Below the pieces are notes generated by a model. It ran no database searches. It was not told where the DNA came from and was given only the letters and a program-made list of their open reading frames with translations. The position numbers were made by a program, and so were the translations under genes. A stretch of 44,170 nt of DNA from SZUA-152 sp964401355 (GTDB lineage Bacteria; Pseudomonadota; Gammaproteobacteria; SZUA-152), in contig CAYNYJ010000024.1 of assembly GCA_964401355.1 (NCBI GenBank), positions 1 through 44,170 of the forward strand, given 5' to 3'. Position 1 is the stretch's first letter. Every line of letters begins with the position of its first letter. Below are positions 26,469 to 35,432 of this stretch, one piece after another.

Positions 26469-27830
26469 AGTTCTTTTGCCGGCATCTGGCAACATTGCCT
26501 TACTCGCCTTGAAGATGAGCTGTCCAGCCAACAGTTTAATACCTGGATACGCCCGCTGCAGGTAATGGAAGACAACAATCAACTGCGCCTGTTAGCACCC
26601 AATCGTTTTGTGCTGGATTGGGTGAACACCCGTTTATTGGATCGTATCGAAGCAATCCTGCAAGAAATTGGCGATTCCAATACCCGCCATGATGTGGTCT
26701 TGGAAATTGGTGGCAGCTCACCAACGCCTAATAGAGTGAATCAACAACCGCCCGCAAATACCCCCCCCAGACGCAATAATAATCGTAATAGAAACAAAGG
26801 GGTTACCCACAGCAGTGGCCTCAACGCCAACGCCACATTTGACAATTTCATCGAAGGTAAATCCAATCAGCTGGCGCGAGCAGCCTCCTTCCAGATCGGT
26901 GAAAACCCGGGAGGTGCATACAATCCCTTATTTATTTATGGCGGAGTGGGTCTCGGTAAAACCCACTTAATGCATGCCATTGGTAACTTGATCGTCGAAA
27001 AGAACCCTGCTGCCAAAGTCGTTTATCTGCATTCTGAACGCTTTGTGCAAGACATGGTAAAAGCTTTGCAACACAATGCAATTGATGATTTTAAACGTTA
27101 CTATCGTTCCGTGAATGCGCTACTCATCGATGATATACAGTTTTTTGCCGGAAAAGAGCGTTCACAAGAAGAATTCTTTCATACTTTCAATGCATTACTT
27201 GAAGGTCAGCAACAAATCATACTGACCTGTGACCGATATCCGAAAGAGGTTTCAGGACTCGAAGAACGTCTTAAATCCCGTTTTGGCTGGGGACTCACTG
27301 TTGCCATTGAGCCCCCGGAACTGGAAACCCGTGTTGCTATCTTAATAACCAAAGCGGCACAAATGAATGTGGAACTGCCACAGGAAGTCGCTTTTTTTAT
27401 TGCCAAACGTATACGTTCCAATATACGTGAACTGGAGGGCGCATTACGCCGGGTAACCGCCAATGCAAAGTTCACCGGCCAACCGATTACCACAGAATTC
27501 GCAAAACTTGCCCTGAAAGACCTCATTGCCTTACAAGACAAATTAGTCACTATCGAAAATATTCAAAAAACGGTCGCAGAATATTTTAAAATCCGTGTCG
27601 CAGAGTTGTTGTCCAAAAAAAGAACCCGGTCCATTGCCCGCCCCCGGCAAATTGCCATGGCACTGGCGAAAGAATTGACAAACCACAGTCTGCCGGAAAT
27701 AGGTGATGCGTTTGGAGGACGTGATCACACGACGGTGTTACACGCCTGTCGTAAAATCGCGGATTTAAAAATGAGTGAACCCCGTATCATGGAGGATTAT
27801 TCCAATATTATGCGGACATTATCCAGCTAA
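26466..27830 (+). CDS. dnaA: Chromosomal replication initiator protein DnaA
   Basis: DnaA binds DnaA boxes at oriC, unwinds the AT-rich element and loads the helicase. The 454-residue protein has domain I (SSFAGIWQHCLTRLEDELS onward), a low-complexity domain II linker (about residues 85-120, rich in Asn, Pro, Arg) and domain III AAA+ with FDNFIEGKSNQLARAA, Walker A YGGVGLGKTHLMHAIG and Walker B LLIDDIQFFAGKE. Domain IV has a DNA-binding helix-turn-helix including the signature GGRDHTTVLHACRKI. A run of eight C (26761-26768) lies in the linker. The start is TTG with a good Shine-Dalgarno. It is followed by the oriC candidate and dnaN. Confidence 0.98.
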   Translation: MSSFAGIWQHCLTRLEDELSSQQFNTWIRPLQVMEDNNQLRLLAPNRFVLDWVNTRLLDRIEAILQEIGDSNTRHDVVLEIGGSSPTPNRVNQQPPANTPPRRNNNRNRNKGVTHSSGLNANATFDNFIEGKSNQLARAASFQIGENPGGAYNPLFIYGGVGLGKTHLMHAIGNLIVEKNPAAKVVYLHSERFVQDMVKALQHNAIDDFKRYYRSVNALLIDDIQFFAGKERSQEEFFHTFNALLEGQQQIILTCDRYPKEVSGLEERLKSRFGWGLTVAIEPPELETRVAILITKAAQMNVELPQEVAFFIAKRIRSNIRELEGALRRVTANAKFTGQPITTEFAKLALKDLIALQDKLVTIENIQKTVAEYFKIRVAELLSKKRTRSIARPRQIAMALAKELTNHSLPEIGDAFGGRDHTTVLHACRKIADLKMSEPRIMEDYSNIMRTLSS

Positions 27831-27904
27831 AAACAATATTAACAATTTTATTAAATGCTCTTTTTATTGACGTTAAACAAGTACGGTAAAACCTTGGGGC
27901 AATT

Positions 27905-27913
27905 TGTGGATAA
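27905..27913 (-). promoter_or_regulatory. DnaA box (oriC)
   Basis: TGTGGATAA, an exact consensus DnaA box in minus orientation, in the dnaA-dnaN gap. Confidence 0.8.
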
Positions 27914-27950
27914 CTGGCTAAAACGATAGACTCACTAAATAATACACAAT

Positions 27951-27959
27951 TTATCCACA
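27951..27959 (+). promoter_or_regulatory. DnaA box (oriC)
   Basis: TTATCCACA, an exact consensus DnaA box in plus orientation, 37 bases after the preceding box. Confidence 0.8.
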
Positions 27960-28038
27960 GGTTTTACTCCGGAAATACAAACATTTTCAAGAGGGTTTCA
28001 TATCAATTAAGTTATTGATATTTAAATAAAAAATAGAC

Positions 28039-28058
28039 TTATCCACAGATGTGGGTAA
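28039..28058. promoter_or_regulatory. Pair of DnaA boxes in opposite orientation
   Basis: TTATCCACA (28039-28047) and, two bases on, TGTGGGTAA (28050-28058) form a tight inverted pair. The second differs from consensus at one position (reverse complement TTACCCACA). The trio repeats begin four bases downstream, so this pair would anchor the DnaA filament. Confidence 0.75.
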
Positions 28059-28061
28059 CCC

Positions 28062-28109
28062 TAATAATAGTAATAATAAGTTATTTTAAATAATATAAAT
28101 ATATAAATG
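28062..28109 (+). promoter_or_regulatory. DnaA-trio-like repeats and AT-rich unwinding element
   Basis: Six consecutive trinucleotides TAA TAA TAG TAA TAA TAA (28062-28079) follow the DnaA-box pair, then an almost uninterrupted A+T stretch to about 28109. This matches the DnaA-trio element by which DnaA engages single-stranded DNA to open the duplex. It is assigned by pattern only. Confidence 0.6.
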
Positions 28110-28122
28110 GGATAAGGTACCT

Positions 28123-29229
28123 ATGAAATTTTCCATTCAAAGAGAAGTTTTACTTAAACCCTTACAAACCATTGTGGGTGTTGTTGAACGTCGACAAACA
28201 TTACCCGTTCTGTCCAATATTCTGGTTGTGGTGAGTACTGAAAAACTATCGATGACGGCAACCGATCTTGAAGTTGAAATGATCGCCACATTACCTTTGA
28301 ATGATGCAGAACCGGGTGATATCACGATTCCTGCGCGAAAGATTTTGGATATTTGTCGAGCTTTACCCGAAGGAGCTAATATATCGATTACTCTCGATAC
28401 TGAAAAACAACGAGTCACCGTGCGTTCTGGTAAAAGTCGTTTTAATTTAACCACCTTACCCATCACTGATTTTCCCAGCGTTGATGAAATTACCAGTCAA
28501 TTTGAATTTTCTTTACCCCAAAAAATATTAAAACGTTTGATTGAAAAAACCAGTTTTGCCATGGCTCAGCAAGATGTTCGTTATTATTTAAATGGATTAT
28601 TATTGGAAATTTCAACCGGTACTGTACGTGCTGTTGCCACTGATGGTCATCGATTAGCCTTGTCTTCGTACGATTGTGATGTAAACCCATCTGATACTTT
28701 ACAAATTATTGTCCCTCGCAAAGGTGTGGGAGAACTTGTTAAATTATTAGAAGACAGTGATGAACCCGTAAAAATACAAGTGAGCAATAATCACATCAAG
28801 ATAGAATTAAACGATTTTGTTTTCACGTCAAAATTGATTGATGGACGTTTCCCGGATTATGAGCGGGTAATCCCTAAAAATTCTGATAAACATGTTTTAG
28901 CAGACAAAGAAAATTTACGTCATGCTTTGTTAAGAACATCGATATTATCCAATGAAAAATACAGAGGAATTCGTATTCGATTATCGAATAATTTGATTCA
29001 AGCCCAGGCAAATAATCCTGAAATGGAAGAAGCGGAAGAAGAAATAGAAGTAATCTATACCGGTAGTGATTTGGAAATTGGGTTTAATGTCAGTTATTTC
29101 CTAGATGCCTTAGCCGCTGTCGTTGAAGATAATGTGAGTATTGAATTAGGTGATGCGAATAGCAGTTGTGTCATTCGTCCTCAGGAAGACCCGAGTTGCA
29201 CTTATGTCATTATGCCGATGCGACTCTAG
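28123..29229 (+). CDS. dnaN: DNA polymerase III beta subunit (sliding clamp)
   Basis: DnaN forms the ring-shaped processivity clamp of the replicase. The 368-residue product matches the family (366 in E. coli), with LPVLSNILVVV, the LEVEMIATL segment, ATDGHRLAL in domain 2 and the C-terminal CTYVIMPMRL ending typical of beta clamps. GATAAGG precedes the ATG. It follows the oriC candidate and precedes recF by 99 bases. Codon usage is noticeably more AT-rich than in the left half of the window. Confidence 0.98.
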   Translation: MKFSIQREVLLKPLQTIVGVVERRQTLPVLSNILVVVSTEKLSMTATDLEVEMIATLPLNDAEPGDITIPARKILDICRALPEGANISITLDTEKQRVTVRSGKSRFNLTTLPITDFPSVDEITSQFEFSLPQKILKRLIEKTSFAMAQQDVRYYLNGLLLEISTGTVRAVATDGHRLALSSYDCDVNPSDTLQIIVPRKGVGELVKLLEDSDEPVKIQVSNNHIKIELNDFVFTSKLIDGRFPDYERVIPKNSDKHVLADKENLRHALLRTSILSNEKYRGIRIRLSNNLIQAQANNPEMEEAEEEIEVIYTGSDLEIGFNVSYFLDALAAVVEDNVSIELGDANSSCVIRPQEDPSCTYVIMPMRL

Positions 29230-29328
29230 CCTGTGTATTTGTAACTACGATTTTATATAGTGATAAATTTTTAATTCAATGCATTTTCCTATTTTATTTA
29301 ATAGCGGTAAATAATTTCAATTCGGCCG

Positions 29329-30393
29329 ATGGCCATTCAAAAGCTAGAAATTCACAATCTTCGAAACCTGACTAACATTGTTATTCAGCCGCAGCTGGGC
29401 CTTAATTTTATCTTTGGCCCTAATGGCAGTGGTAAAACGAGTCTTTTAGAAGGCATTCACTGCCTGGGCCGTGGTAAATCTTTTCGTACCCATAAAACGA
29501 ATCTTCTGATTAATGACGAGTGTTCATCGTTTACGGTGGTTGGCAATATTCACCAAAAAGGCAGGAATATCACTATCGGCATGCAGCGTAAGGCGGGTCA
29601 CAGCTATATTCGCTTGGGCGGCCAAATGGTCTCACGTGCCAGTGAACTCTCTGAGGTACTTCCCATTGCCGTCTTGGATACGGGCCTACATCGGTTAATT
29701 GAACAAGGCCCGGAGTATCGTCGGCGGTTTCTGGATTGGGGGGTGTTTCACGTGAAACATGGCTTCAGTACTATCTGGAATATCTTTCGACGCTCACTAG
29801 CGCAACGTAATGCCGCACTTCGGGCAGGTTGGTCCCGCTCTTCGATAGCACACTGGGATCATGCATTGATCAACTCAGCGATGGGTTTAGATCAGGCCCG
29901 AAGAGAATACTTGACGGAACTTATTGGATTTGTGAAAACTGGATTAAAAGATTTTCCTGAAATTGCGGAGATCGAGATTCATTATCAGCAAGGCTGGCGT
30001 CAGGGAAGTGATTATGCGAGCTATTTACAGGGCCAGTATGCATCGGATCGGGATAGAGGGTTTACTCAATTTGGGCCTCATCGTGCGGATTTACGTATTC
30101 GTATCTCAGGTCAGGATGCCCGTGATTTCTTATCACACGGCCAACAAAAAGTACTTGTTGCTAATTTGATTCTGGCTCAGTGTCGACAAATCAGCACTCA
30201 GGATACATCAGCCGTCATATTGGTTGACGATCTGCCTGCTGAGCTGGACGTTAATACCCGTGCGACTTTGTTAAAGACCTTGCGGGATACACAAGCGCAA
30301 GTTTTTATCACCGCTACGGATTCATCATTTTTTGAATTGAATAACGTCAATCATGAACTGTTTCACGTGGAACATGGACAGATATTATCCTGA
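29329..30393 (+). CDS. recF: DNA replication and repair protein RecF
   Basis: RecF is the SMC-like ATPase that helps load RecA at single-strand gaps. The 354-residue product has Walker A FIFGPNGSGKTSLLEGIH (about residues 28-45), the ABC-type signature LSHGQQKVLVANL and Walker B SAVILVDDLPAELD. Two ParB-binding parS palindromes lie within the coding sequence (29744-29759 and 30359-30374). The first encodes VFHVKHG, the second LFHVEHG at the C-terminus, so the protein's codons have accommodated them. Standard position between dnaN and gyrB. Confidence 0.97.
   Translation: MAIQKLEIHNLRNLTNIVIQPQLGLNFIFGPNGSGKTSLLEGIHCLGRGKSFRTHKTNLLINDECSSFTVVGNIHQKGRNITIGMQRKAGHSYIRLGGQMVSRASELSEVLPIAVLDTGLHRLIEQGPEYRRRFLDWGVFHVKHGFSTIWNIFRRSLAQRNAALRAGWSRSSIAHWDHALINSAMGLDQARREYLTELIGFVKTGLKDFPEIAEIEIHYQQGWRQGSDYASYLQGQYASDRDRGFTQFGPHRADLRIRISGQDARDFLSHGQQKVLVANLILAQCRQISTQDTSAVILVDDLPAELDVNTRATLLKTLRDTQAQVFITATDSSFFELNNVNHELFHVEHGQILS
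29744..29759. promoter_or_regulatory. parS centromere site 1 (inside recF)
   Basis: TGTTTCACGTGAAACA is a perfect 16-bp palindrome identical to the canonical bacterial chromosomal parS bound by ParB. It lies in the middle of recF about 1.7 kb from the oriC candidate. Confidence 0.92.
30359..30374. promoter_or_regulatory. parS centromere site 2 (3' end of recF)
   Basis: TGTTTCACGTGGAACA is the reverse complement of TGTTCCACGTGAAACA, a recognised parS variant. It is 615 bases from parS site 1 and falls in the last codons of recF. Confidence 0.88.
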
Positions 30394-30513
30394 TTATTAG
30401 TCATGTGGAGCGATCCAAATATCCCTTAAATGTTGTGGCCTGAGAGGGTAGCTGGGGACACCTTCATTCGTGAAAAATGGTACACTGGCAGCTTCTGATT
30501 ACGAGGCACGGCA

Positions 30514-32931
30514 ATGGCGAGCGATGACATCTACGATTCTTCTAAAATCAAGGTTTTAAAAGGTCTAGACGCAGTACGTAAGCGTCCGGGTATGTATATT
30601 GGTGATACCGATGATGGTACCGGTTTGCATCATATGGTGTTTGAGACAGTCGATAATTCTATTGACGAAGCTCTGGCTGGCCACTGTACAGAAATCAACG
30701 TCACGATTCATGATGATGGCTCTTTATCGGTTACAGATAACGGTCGTGGTATCCCCGTTGATATACACGAAGAAGAAGGGCGTTCTGCGGCCGAGGTTAT
30801 CATGACGGTGTTGCATGCCGGCGGTAAGTTTGATGATGATTCCTACAAGATTTCTGGTGGTTTGCATGGCGTGGGTGTTTCTGTGGTCAATGCCTTGTCA
30901 GAAACGTTGAAAATGACGATCTGGCGTAACGGTGAAACCAATTTTCAGGAATACTATCACGGTGATCCGGTGAAACCGATGACGGTGATTGGTAAAACAG
31001 AGCGCACGGGCACACTAATTCGCTTTTTACCCAGTCGTAAGACTTTCAGCGATATCGAATTTCATTATGATATTCTGGCTAAACGCTTGCGTGAATTGTC
31101 TTTTCTCAATTCTGGGGTTCATATCGTGCTCATGGATGAACGCAACGATAAGCAGGATGTGTTCGAGTACAAGGGGGGCATCAGTGCCTTTGTGAGCCAT
31201 CTCAATCGTAACAAAACCCCACTGCACGCCAGTGTGTTCGATTTTGTCACGGAAAAAGACGGTGTTATTGTGGAAGTGGCTATGCAATGGAATGACTCTT
31301 ATCAGGAAAATATCTTTTGTTTTACCAACAATATTCCCCAGCGTGATGGCGGTACTCATCTGGCGGGTTTCCGTGGTGCGTTGACTCGTACCTTGAACCA
31401 ATATATTGAGTCGATGGGCGCTGCGAAAAAAGCCAAAATAACGATGACAGGTGATGATGCTCGTGAAGGCCTTACGGCGGTATTGTCTGTAAAGGTGCCA
31501 GATCCCAAGTTTTCGTCACAGACCAAAGATAAACTGGTGTCTTCGGAAGTGAAAGGTATCGTGGAATCCGCGGTGGCGGAAAAATGCCAGGAATTTCTGC
31601 TGGAAAATCCTGTCGATGCCAAGGCTATTGTCAGTAAAATTGTCGATGCCGCTCGCGCCCGTGAAGCGGCGCGTAAAGCACGCGAAATGACACGCCGTAA
31701 GGGTGCGCTGGATATCGCCGGGTTGCCGGGAAAACTGGCGGATTGCCAGGAAAAAGATCCGGCCTTATCTGAATTGTTCCTGGTGGAAGGAGACTCCGCC
31801 GGTGGTTCGGCCAAGCAGGGCCGTGATCGTCGTACTCAGGCGATTTTGCCGTTGAAGGGTAAAATCCTCAATGTGGAAAAGGCCCGCTTCGATAAAATGC
31901 TGTCGTCTGTCGAGGTGGGTACCCTGATTACTGCGTTAGGCTGCGGTATCGGTCGGGAAGAATTTGACGCCGATAAGCTGCGTTATCACCGCATTATTAT
32001 CATGACGGATGCCGATGTGGATGGTTCACACATCCGTACCTTACTACTAACTTTTTTCTATCGGCAAATGCCGGAGTTGATTGAGCGCGGCCATATTTAT
32101 ATTGCTCAACCTCCGCTGTACAAGGTGAAAAAGGGTAAACAGGAACGCTACGTAAAAGATGACACGGAACTCAATGATTATCTTTTGCAGTCAGCACTGG
32201 ATAATGCAGGGTTACATGTTAGCGCTGACAGCCCGGCTATCGCGGGTGTGACGCTGGAAACCCTGGCGAAGCAATATTTGGCTGTAAAAGCGACTATTGA
32301 TCGTTTATCCCGGCGATATCACAGTGAATTGTTGGAAAAAACGGTTTTCATGCCGGTGTTTCCTGCTGAAGCCAAGTCTGACAAGGCGTTGGCAGAGACG
32401 TGGTTTGCGGACTTGATCAAACGTCTCAATGCTGATGACACCAGCGCCGTGAAATATGAGGTGGCGTTGGAAGATGATGTTGAACAGGGCGGTTGGCTAG
32501 CGCGGATTAATGCTATTAACCACAACGTGGGTCATGAACGCGTCATGGCCAGCGATTTTTTTGCCTCCAGTGAATATCAGAACATGGTGAATCTTGGCGA
32601 ACAATTGGTCGATTTGCTGGCCGAAGGCGCTTATGTGCAACGTGGTGAACGGCGTGAAAATGTGGCCAGTTTTAAACAGGCGCTGGATTGGTTGATGCAC
32701 GAAGCACGTCGGGGCCAACACATTCAGCGTTACAAAGGCCTGGGTGAAATGAATCCGGAACAATTGTGGGAAACCACGCTCGATGTCACGGCGCGTCGTT
32801 TATTGCAGGTGCGTATCGAAGATGCCGTGGCAGCTGATGACGTATTTACCACGTTGATGGGGGATCAGGTTGAGCCTCGTCGTGAATTTATCGAGACCAA
32901 TGCCTTGCAGGTGGCCAATCTGGATGTATGA
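30514..32931 (+). CDS. gyrB: DNA gyrase subunit B
   Basis: GyrB is the ATPase and TOPRIM subunit of DNA gyrase. The 805-residue product has the GHKL ATPase motifs (TVDNSIDEAL, DNGRGIPVDIH, GLHGVGVSVVNALS), the TOPRIM motifs LVEGDSAGGSAKQGRDR and IIMTDADVDGSHIRTLL, and the C-terminal QRYKGLGEMNPEQLWETT. The length is that of the gammaproteobacterial form carrying the extra insert domain. GAGG lies seven bases before the ATG. It ends the dnaA-dnaN-recF-gyrB run and is separated from convergent fbp by a bidirectional terminator. Confidence 0.98.
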   Translation: MASDDIYDSSKIKVLKGLDAVRKRPGMYIGDTDDGTGLHHMVFETVDNSIDEALAGHCTEINVTIHDDGSLSVTDNGRGIPVDIHEEEGRSAAEVIMTVLHAGGKFDDDSYKISGGLHGVGVSVVNALSETLKMTIWRNGETNFQEYYHGDPVKPMTVIGKTERTGTLIRFLPSRKTFSDIEFHYDILAKRLRELSFLNSGVHIVLMDERNDKQDVFEYKGGISAFVSHLNRNKTPLHASVFDFVTEKDGVIVEVAMQWNDSYQENIFCFTNNIPQRDGGTHLAGFRGALTRTLNQYIESMGAAKKAKITMTGDDAREGLTAVLSVKVPDPKFSSQTKDKLVSSEVKGIVESAVAEKCQEFLLENPVDAKAIVSKIVDAARAREAARKAREMTRRKGALDIAGLPGKLADCQEKDPALSELFLVEGDSAGGSAKQGRDRRTQAILPLKGKILNVEKARFDKMLSSVEVGTLITALGCGIGREEFDADKLRYHRIIIMTDADVDGSHIRTLLLTFFYRQMPELIERGHIYIAQPPLYKVKKGKQERYVKDDTELNDYLLQSALDNAGLHVSADSPAIAGVTLETLAKQYLAVKATIDRLSRRYHSELLEKTVFMPVFPAEAKSDKALAETWFADLIKRLNADDTSAVKYEVALEDDVEQGGWLARINAINHNVGHERVMASDFFASSEYQNMVNLGEQLVDLLAEGAYVQRGERRENVASFKQALDWLMHEARRGQHIQRYKGLGEMNPEQLWETTLDVTARRLLQVRIEDAVAADDVFTTLMGDQVEPRREFIETNALQVANLDV

Positions 32932-33031
32932 AAATGGCAGGGGAAGATTGAACCTGGCTAGGTGAATATTTGAAAGTGAGCATTCACTTCTCTGTAAAAT
33001 AGTGCAGCAATTCTGTGCTCAGGGCAGGTAT

Positions 33032-33070
33032 AAAAAAGGCGTCAACCCTCAAGTGGTTGCCGCCTTTTTT
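33032..33070. terminator. Bidirectional intrinsic terminator between gyrB and fbp
   Basis: A6-GGCG-T-CAACC (33032-33047), a 7-base loop, then GGTTG-C-CGCC-T6 (33055-33070): a GC-rich stem with one T/C mismatch, flanked by As on the left and Ts on the right. It therefore gives a U-tract to transcripts from either side. It sits exactly between the convergent gyrB and fbp genes. Confidence 0.93.
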
Positions 33071-33101
33071 GATGTTGCTTTTATCAGGCAGAAGCGGCTT
33101 G

Positions 33102-34112
33102 CTAGGCTTCTTCGTGGTAACGAATCACCCGCTTTACTTCATTTTTGGAACCCAGGATCACCGGTACGCGCTGGTGTAAGCCGCTGGGCTGGATTTCCAT
33201 GATGCGTTCACGGCCTGTCGAGCAGAGGCCACCCGCTTGTTCGACAATGAAACCCATGGGGTTGGCTTCGTACATCAGGCGCAATTTGCCGGGCTTGCTG
33301 GGGTCACGAGTATCTTTGGGGTACATGAAAATGCCGCCGCGAGTGAGGATACGGTACACCTCGGCCACCATGGAGGCTACCCAACGCATATTGAAATCCT
33401 TGTCGCCTTCACCGCTAGTGCCGGCGATACACTCATCAATGTAGCGTTTCATGGGCTCTTCCCAATGACGCTGGTTGGACATGTTGATGGCGAATTCCGC
33501 AGTGTCTTCCGGGATCGTCATGTTGGGGTGGGTCAGAATGAATTCACCGACATTGTGGTCAAGGGTGAAACCATTAACGCCATTACCGGTGGTCAGCACC
33601 AACATGGTGGAAGGGCCGTACAGGGTAAAACCGCCACAGACCTGTTCCGTGCCGGGTTGTAGAAAGTCTTCCGCCTTGGCATCGACCACGCCTTCAGGGC
33701 AGCGCAGAATGGAAAAGATGCTGCCCACGGACAGATTGATGTCGATATTCGACGAGCCATCAAGCGGATCAAAAGTCAGTAAGTACTTACCTTTTGGGTA
33801 TTGGGAAGGAATCGGATAAACGTCATCCATTTCCTCGGAGGCCATGGCCGCCAGATGACCGCCCCACTGATTGGCTTCCAGAAAGATGTCATTAGAGAGA
33901 ATGTCGAGTTTTTTCTGGGTTTCGCCTTGAATGTTCTCGGTACCGGCAGAGCCAAGCACACCGCCGACCAGATCACCTTGGCGCACACAGTTGGCAATGG
34001 CCTTGCAGGCCGTAACCACATCGTTGAGCAGAGCAGTAAAGTCGCCGGAAGCAGAAGGCAGGTTACGCTGCTCTTCGATAATAAATTGGGTAAATGTTTC
34101 ACCAGTATGCAT
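33102..34112 (-). CDS. fbp: Fructose-1,6-bisphosphatase class I
   Basis: Fbp hydrolyses fructose-1,6-bisphosphate in gluconeogenesis (and in the Calvin cycle of autotrophs). The 336-residue product has the class I metal-binding motif FDPLDGSSNIDINLSVGSIF, the preceding ASEEMDDV, GGIFMYPKDTRDPSKPGKLR and the C-terminal EQAGG motif. Start ATG at 34110-34112. It is convergent to gyrB and divergent from hemC. No Calvin-cycle genes are nearby, so a gluconeogenic role is the default. Confidence 0.96.
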   Translation of the reverse strand: MHTGETFTQFIIEEQRNLPSASGDFTALLNDVVTACKAIANCVRQGDLVGGVLGSAGTENIQGETQKKLDILSNDIFLEANQWGGHLAAMASEEMDDVYPIPSQYPKGKYLLTFDPLDGSSNIDINLSVGSIFSILRCPEGVVDAKAEDFLQPGTEQVCGGFTLYGPSTMLVLTTGNGVNGFTLDHNVGEFILTHPNMTIPEDTAEFAINMSNQRHWEEPMKRYIDECIAGTSGEGDKDFNMRWVASMVAEVYRILTRGGIFMYPKDTRDPSKPGKLRLMYEANPMGFIVEQAGGLCSTGRERIMEIQPSGLHQRVPVILGSKNEVKRVIRYHEEA

Positions 34113-34472
34113 TGTTTATGTCCTAGTTTTGTCTGAAATTCGTTGATTTTTGTCAGCTAGAGTTTGTGAGTCAGAATGTACCGCCACGAGAGTTGCGTGT
34201 GGCAGACGGTGATTAACACATAGCGCCACTATCTACCGGGCACTTTATCTGGATTAAGTATCTACAGATGTTGTGGAATGTCGCTCACAAGCGGCCGGAA
34301 AAGCCGACAATTGTAGCATATTCCACATTTTGATTTAAATTGAGTTATAGCGTGAGAGTAAGCCCCGCTGAGCCTGCCCGGTTTAATGGTTGCCTGCTTC
34401 CAGCCTAGCCCGTAGCATGTGCGTCATTATCGGTAATGATTTCCGAAAAACCCCTAAACAAGAGCGATTGAA
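34113..34472. promoter_or_regulatory. fbp-hemC divergent intergenic region
   Basis: This gap of 360 bases must hold the promoters for fbp (minus) and the hem operon (plus). A small palindrome TCATTA-TCGG-TAATGA (34424-34439) lies about 35 bases before hemC and could be an operator or hairpin. No gene is seen; I could not choose a -35/-10 pair with confidence. Confidence 0.5.
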
Positions 34473-35432
34473 ATGACACAAACGGTACGCATCGCCACAC
34501 GAAAAAGCCCCCTTGCCCTTTGGCAGGCGTATTTTGTGCGGGATTCTTTGTTGGCCATCAATCCTGGATTGACGGTAGAGCTGGTAAAAATGGTCACTCA
34601 GGGTGACAAGATTCTTGATACCCCACTGGCCAAAGTGGGTGGAAAAGGCTTGTTTGTCAAAGAGTTAGAGCAGGGAATGTTGCGCGGTGATGCCGATATT
34701 GCGGTGCATTCGATGAAAGATGTGCCAGTGGACTTTCCCGAAGGCCTACATCTTGCGGTGATTTGCGAGCGCGAAGACCCCCGTGATGCTTTTGTGTCCA
34801 ATAGCTACAACAGTATTGAGGATCTACCCCAGGGCGCCAAGGTCGGCACGTCGAGTTTGCGTCGTACTTGTCAGCTTCTTGCTTGGCGACCGGATTTGAA
34901 CATTGTAGATTTGCGCGGCAACGTTAATACTCGCCTGCGGAAACTGGACGACGGCGAATATGATGCCATTATTTTGGCTTGCGCCGGACTCAAACGCCTG
35001 GAGTTTGAAGACCGCATTCGCACTCATCTGGATCCTGGCTTCAGTCTGCCCGCCATCGGTCAGGGTGCGGTGGGCATTGAGTGTCGCGTAGATGATCCTT
35101 TCATCAATAATTTGATTGCCCCATTGAATCATACGCAGACGGCCATTCGGGTACGTGCTGAGCGGGCTATGAATCATCGCTTGGAAGGCGGTTGTCAGGT
35201 GCCGATCGGCGGTTATGCGGAGCTGGATGGCGACACCCTGTTGTTGCGGGGTCTGGTGGGTCGGCCTGACGGTAGTGAAATGGTGCGTGGTGAAATTGCC
35301 GGTCAAGCTGAAGAGGCTGAATTCTTGGGCATTACCCTGGCCGATGATTTATTGTCACGCGGGGCGCGTGAAATATTGCAGGAAGTCTATGCTGGCATGG
35401 ACGCTGATAAGGACGACGAGTCGAATGCCTGA
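34473..35432 (+). CDS. hemC: Hydroxymethylbilane synthase (porphobilinogen deaminase)
   Basis: HemC polymerises four porphobilinogens to hydroxymethylbilane in heme synthesis. The 319-residue product has RIATRKSPLALWQA, the catalytic AVHSMKDVP aspartate region, GTSSLRR, RGNVNTRLRKLDDGEYDAI and the dipyrromethane-cofactor cysteine in EGGCQVPIGGY. The last eight bases overlap hemD. First gene of hemC-hemD-hemX-hemY. Confidence 0.97.
   Translation: MTQTVRIATRKSPLALWQAYFVRDSLLAINPGLTVELVKMVTQGDKILDTPLAKVGGKGLFVKELEQGMLRGDADIAVHSMKDVPVDFPEGLHLAVICEREDPRDAFVSNSYNSIEDLPQGAKVGTSSLRRTCQLLAWRPDLNIVDLRGNVNTRLRKLDDGEYDAIILACAGLKRLEFEDRIRTHLDPGFSLPAIGQGAVGIECRVDDPFINNLIAPLNHTQTAIRVRAERAMNHRLEGGCQVPIGGYAELDGDTLLLRGLVGRPDGSEMVRGEIAGQAEEAEFLGITLADDLLSRGAREILQEVYAGMDADKDDESNA

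Larger units (their letters stand above)
27831..28122. other. Candidate replication origin (oriC), dnaA-dnaN intergenic
   Basis: The 292-base gap holds three exact DnaA boxes (27905-27913 minus; 27951-27959 plus; 28039-28047 plus), one near-consensus box TGTGGGTAA (28050-28058, minus), a run of six TAA/TAG trinucleotides starting four bases after that box (28062-28079), and an almost pure A+T stretch to about 28109. This arrangement, closely spaced boxes followed by DnaA-trio-like repeats and an AT-rich zone, is the layout of a bacterial unwinding module. The flanking dnaA and dnaN genes and the gene-direction switch nearby support the call. Confidence 0.8.

Noticed and set aside
28010..28025. 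IHF site near TATCAATTAAGTTA in oriC
   Set aside because: Spacing is off by one from the consensus WATCAANNNNTTR.
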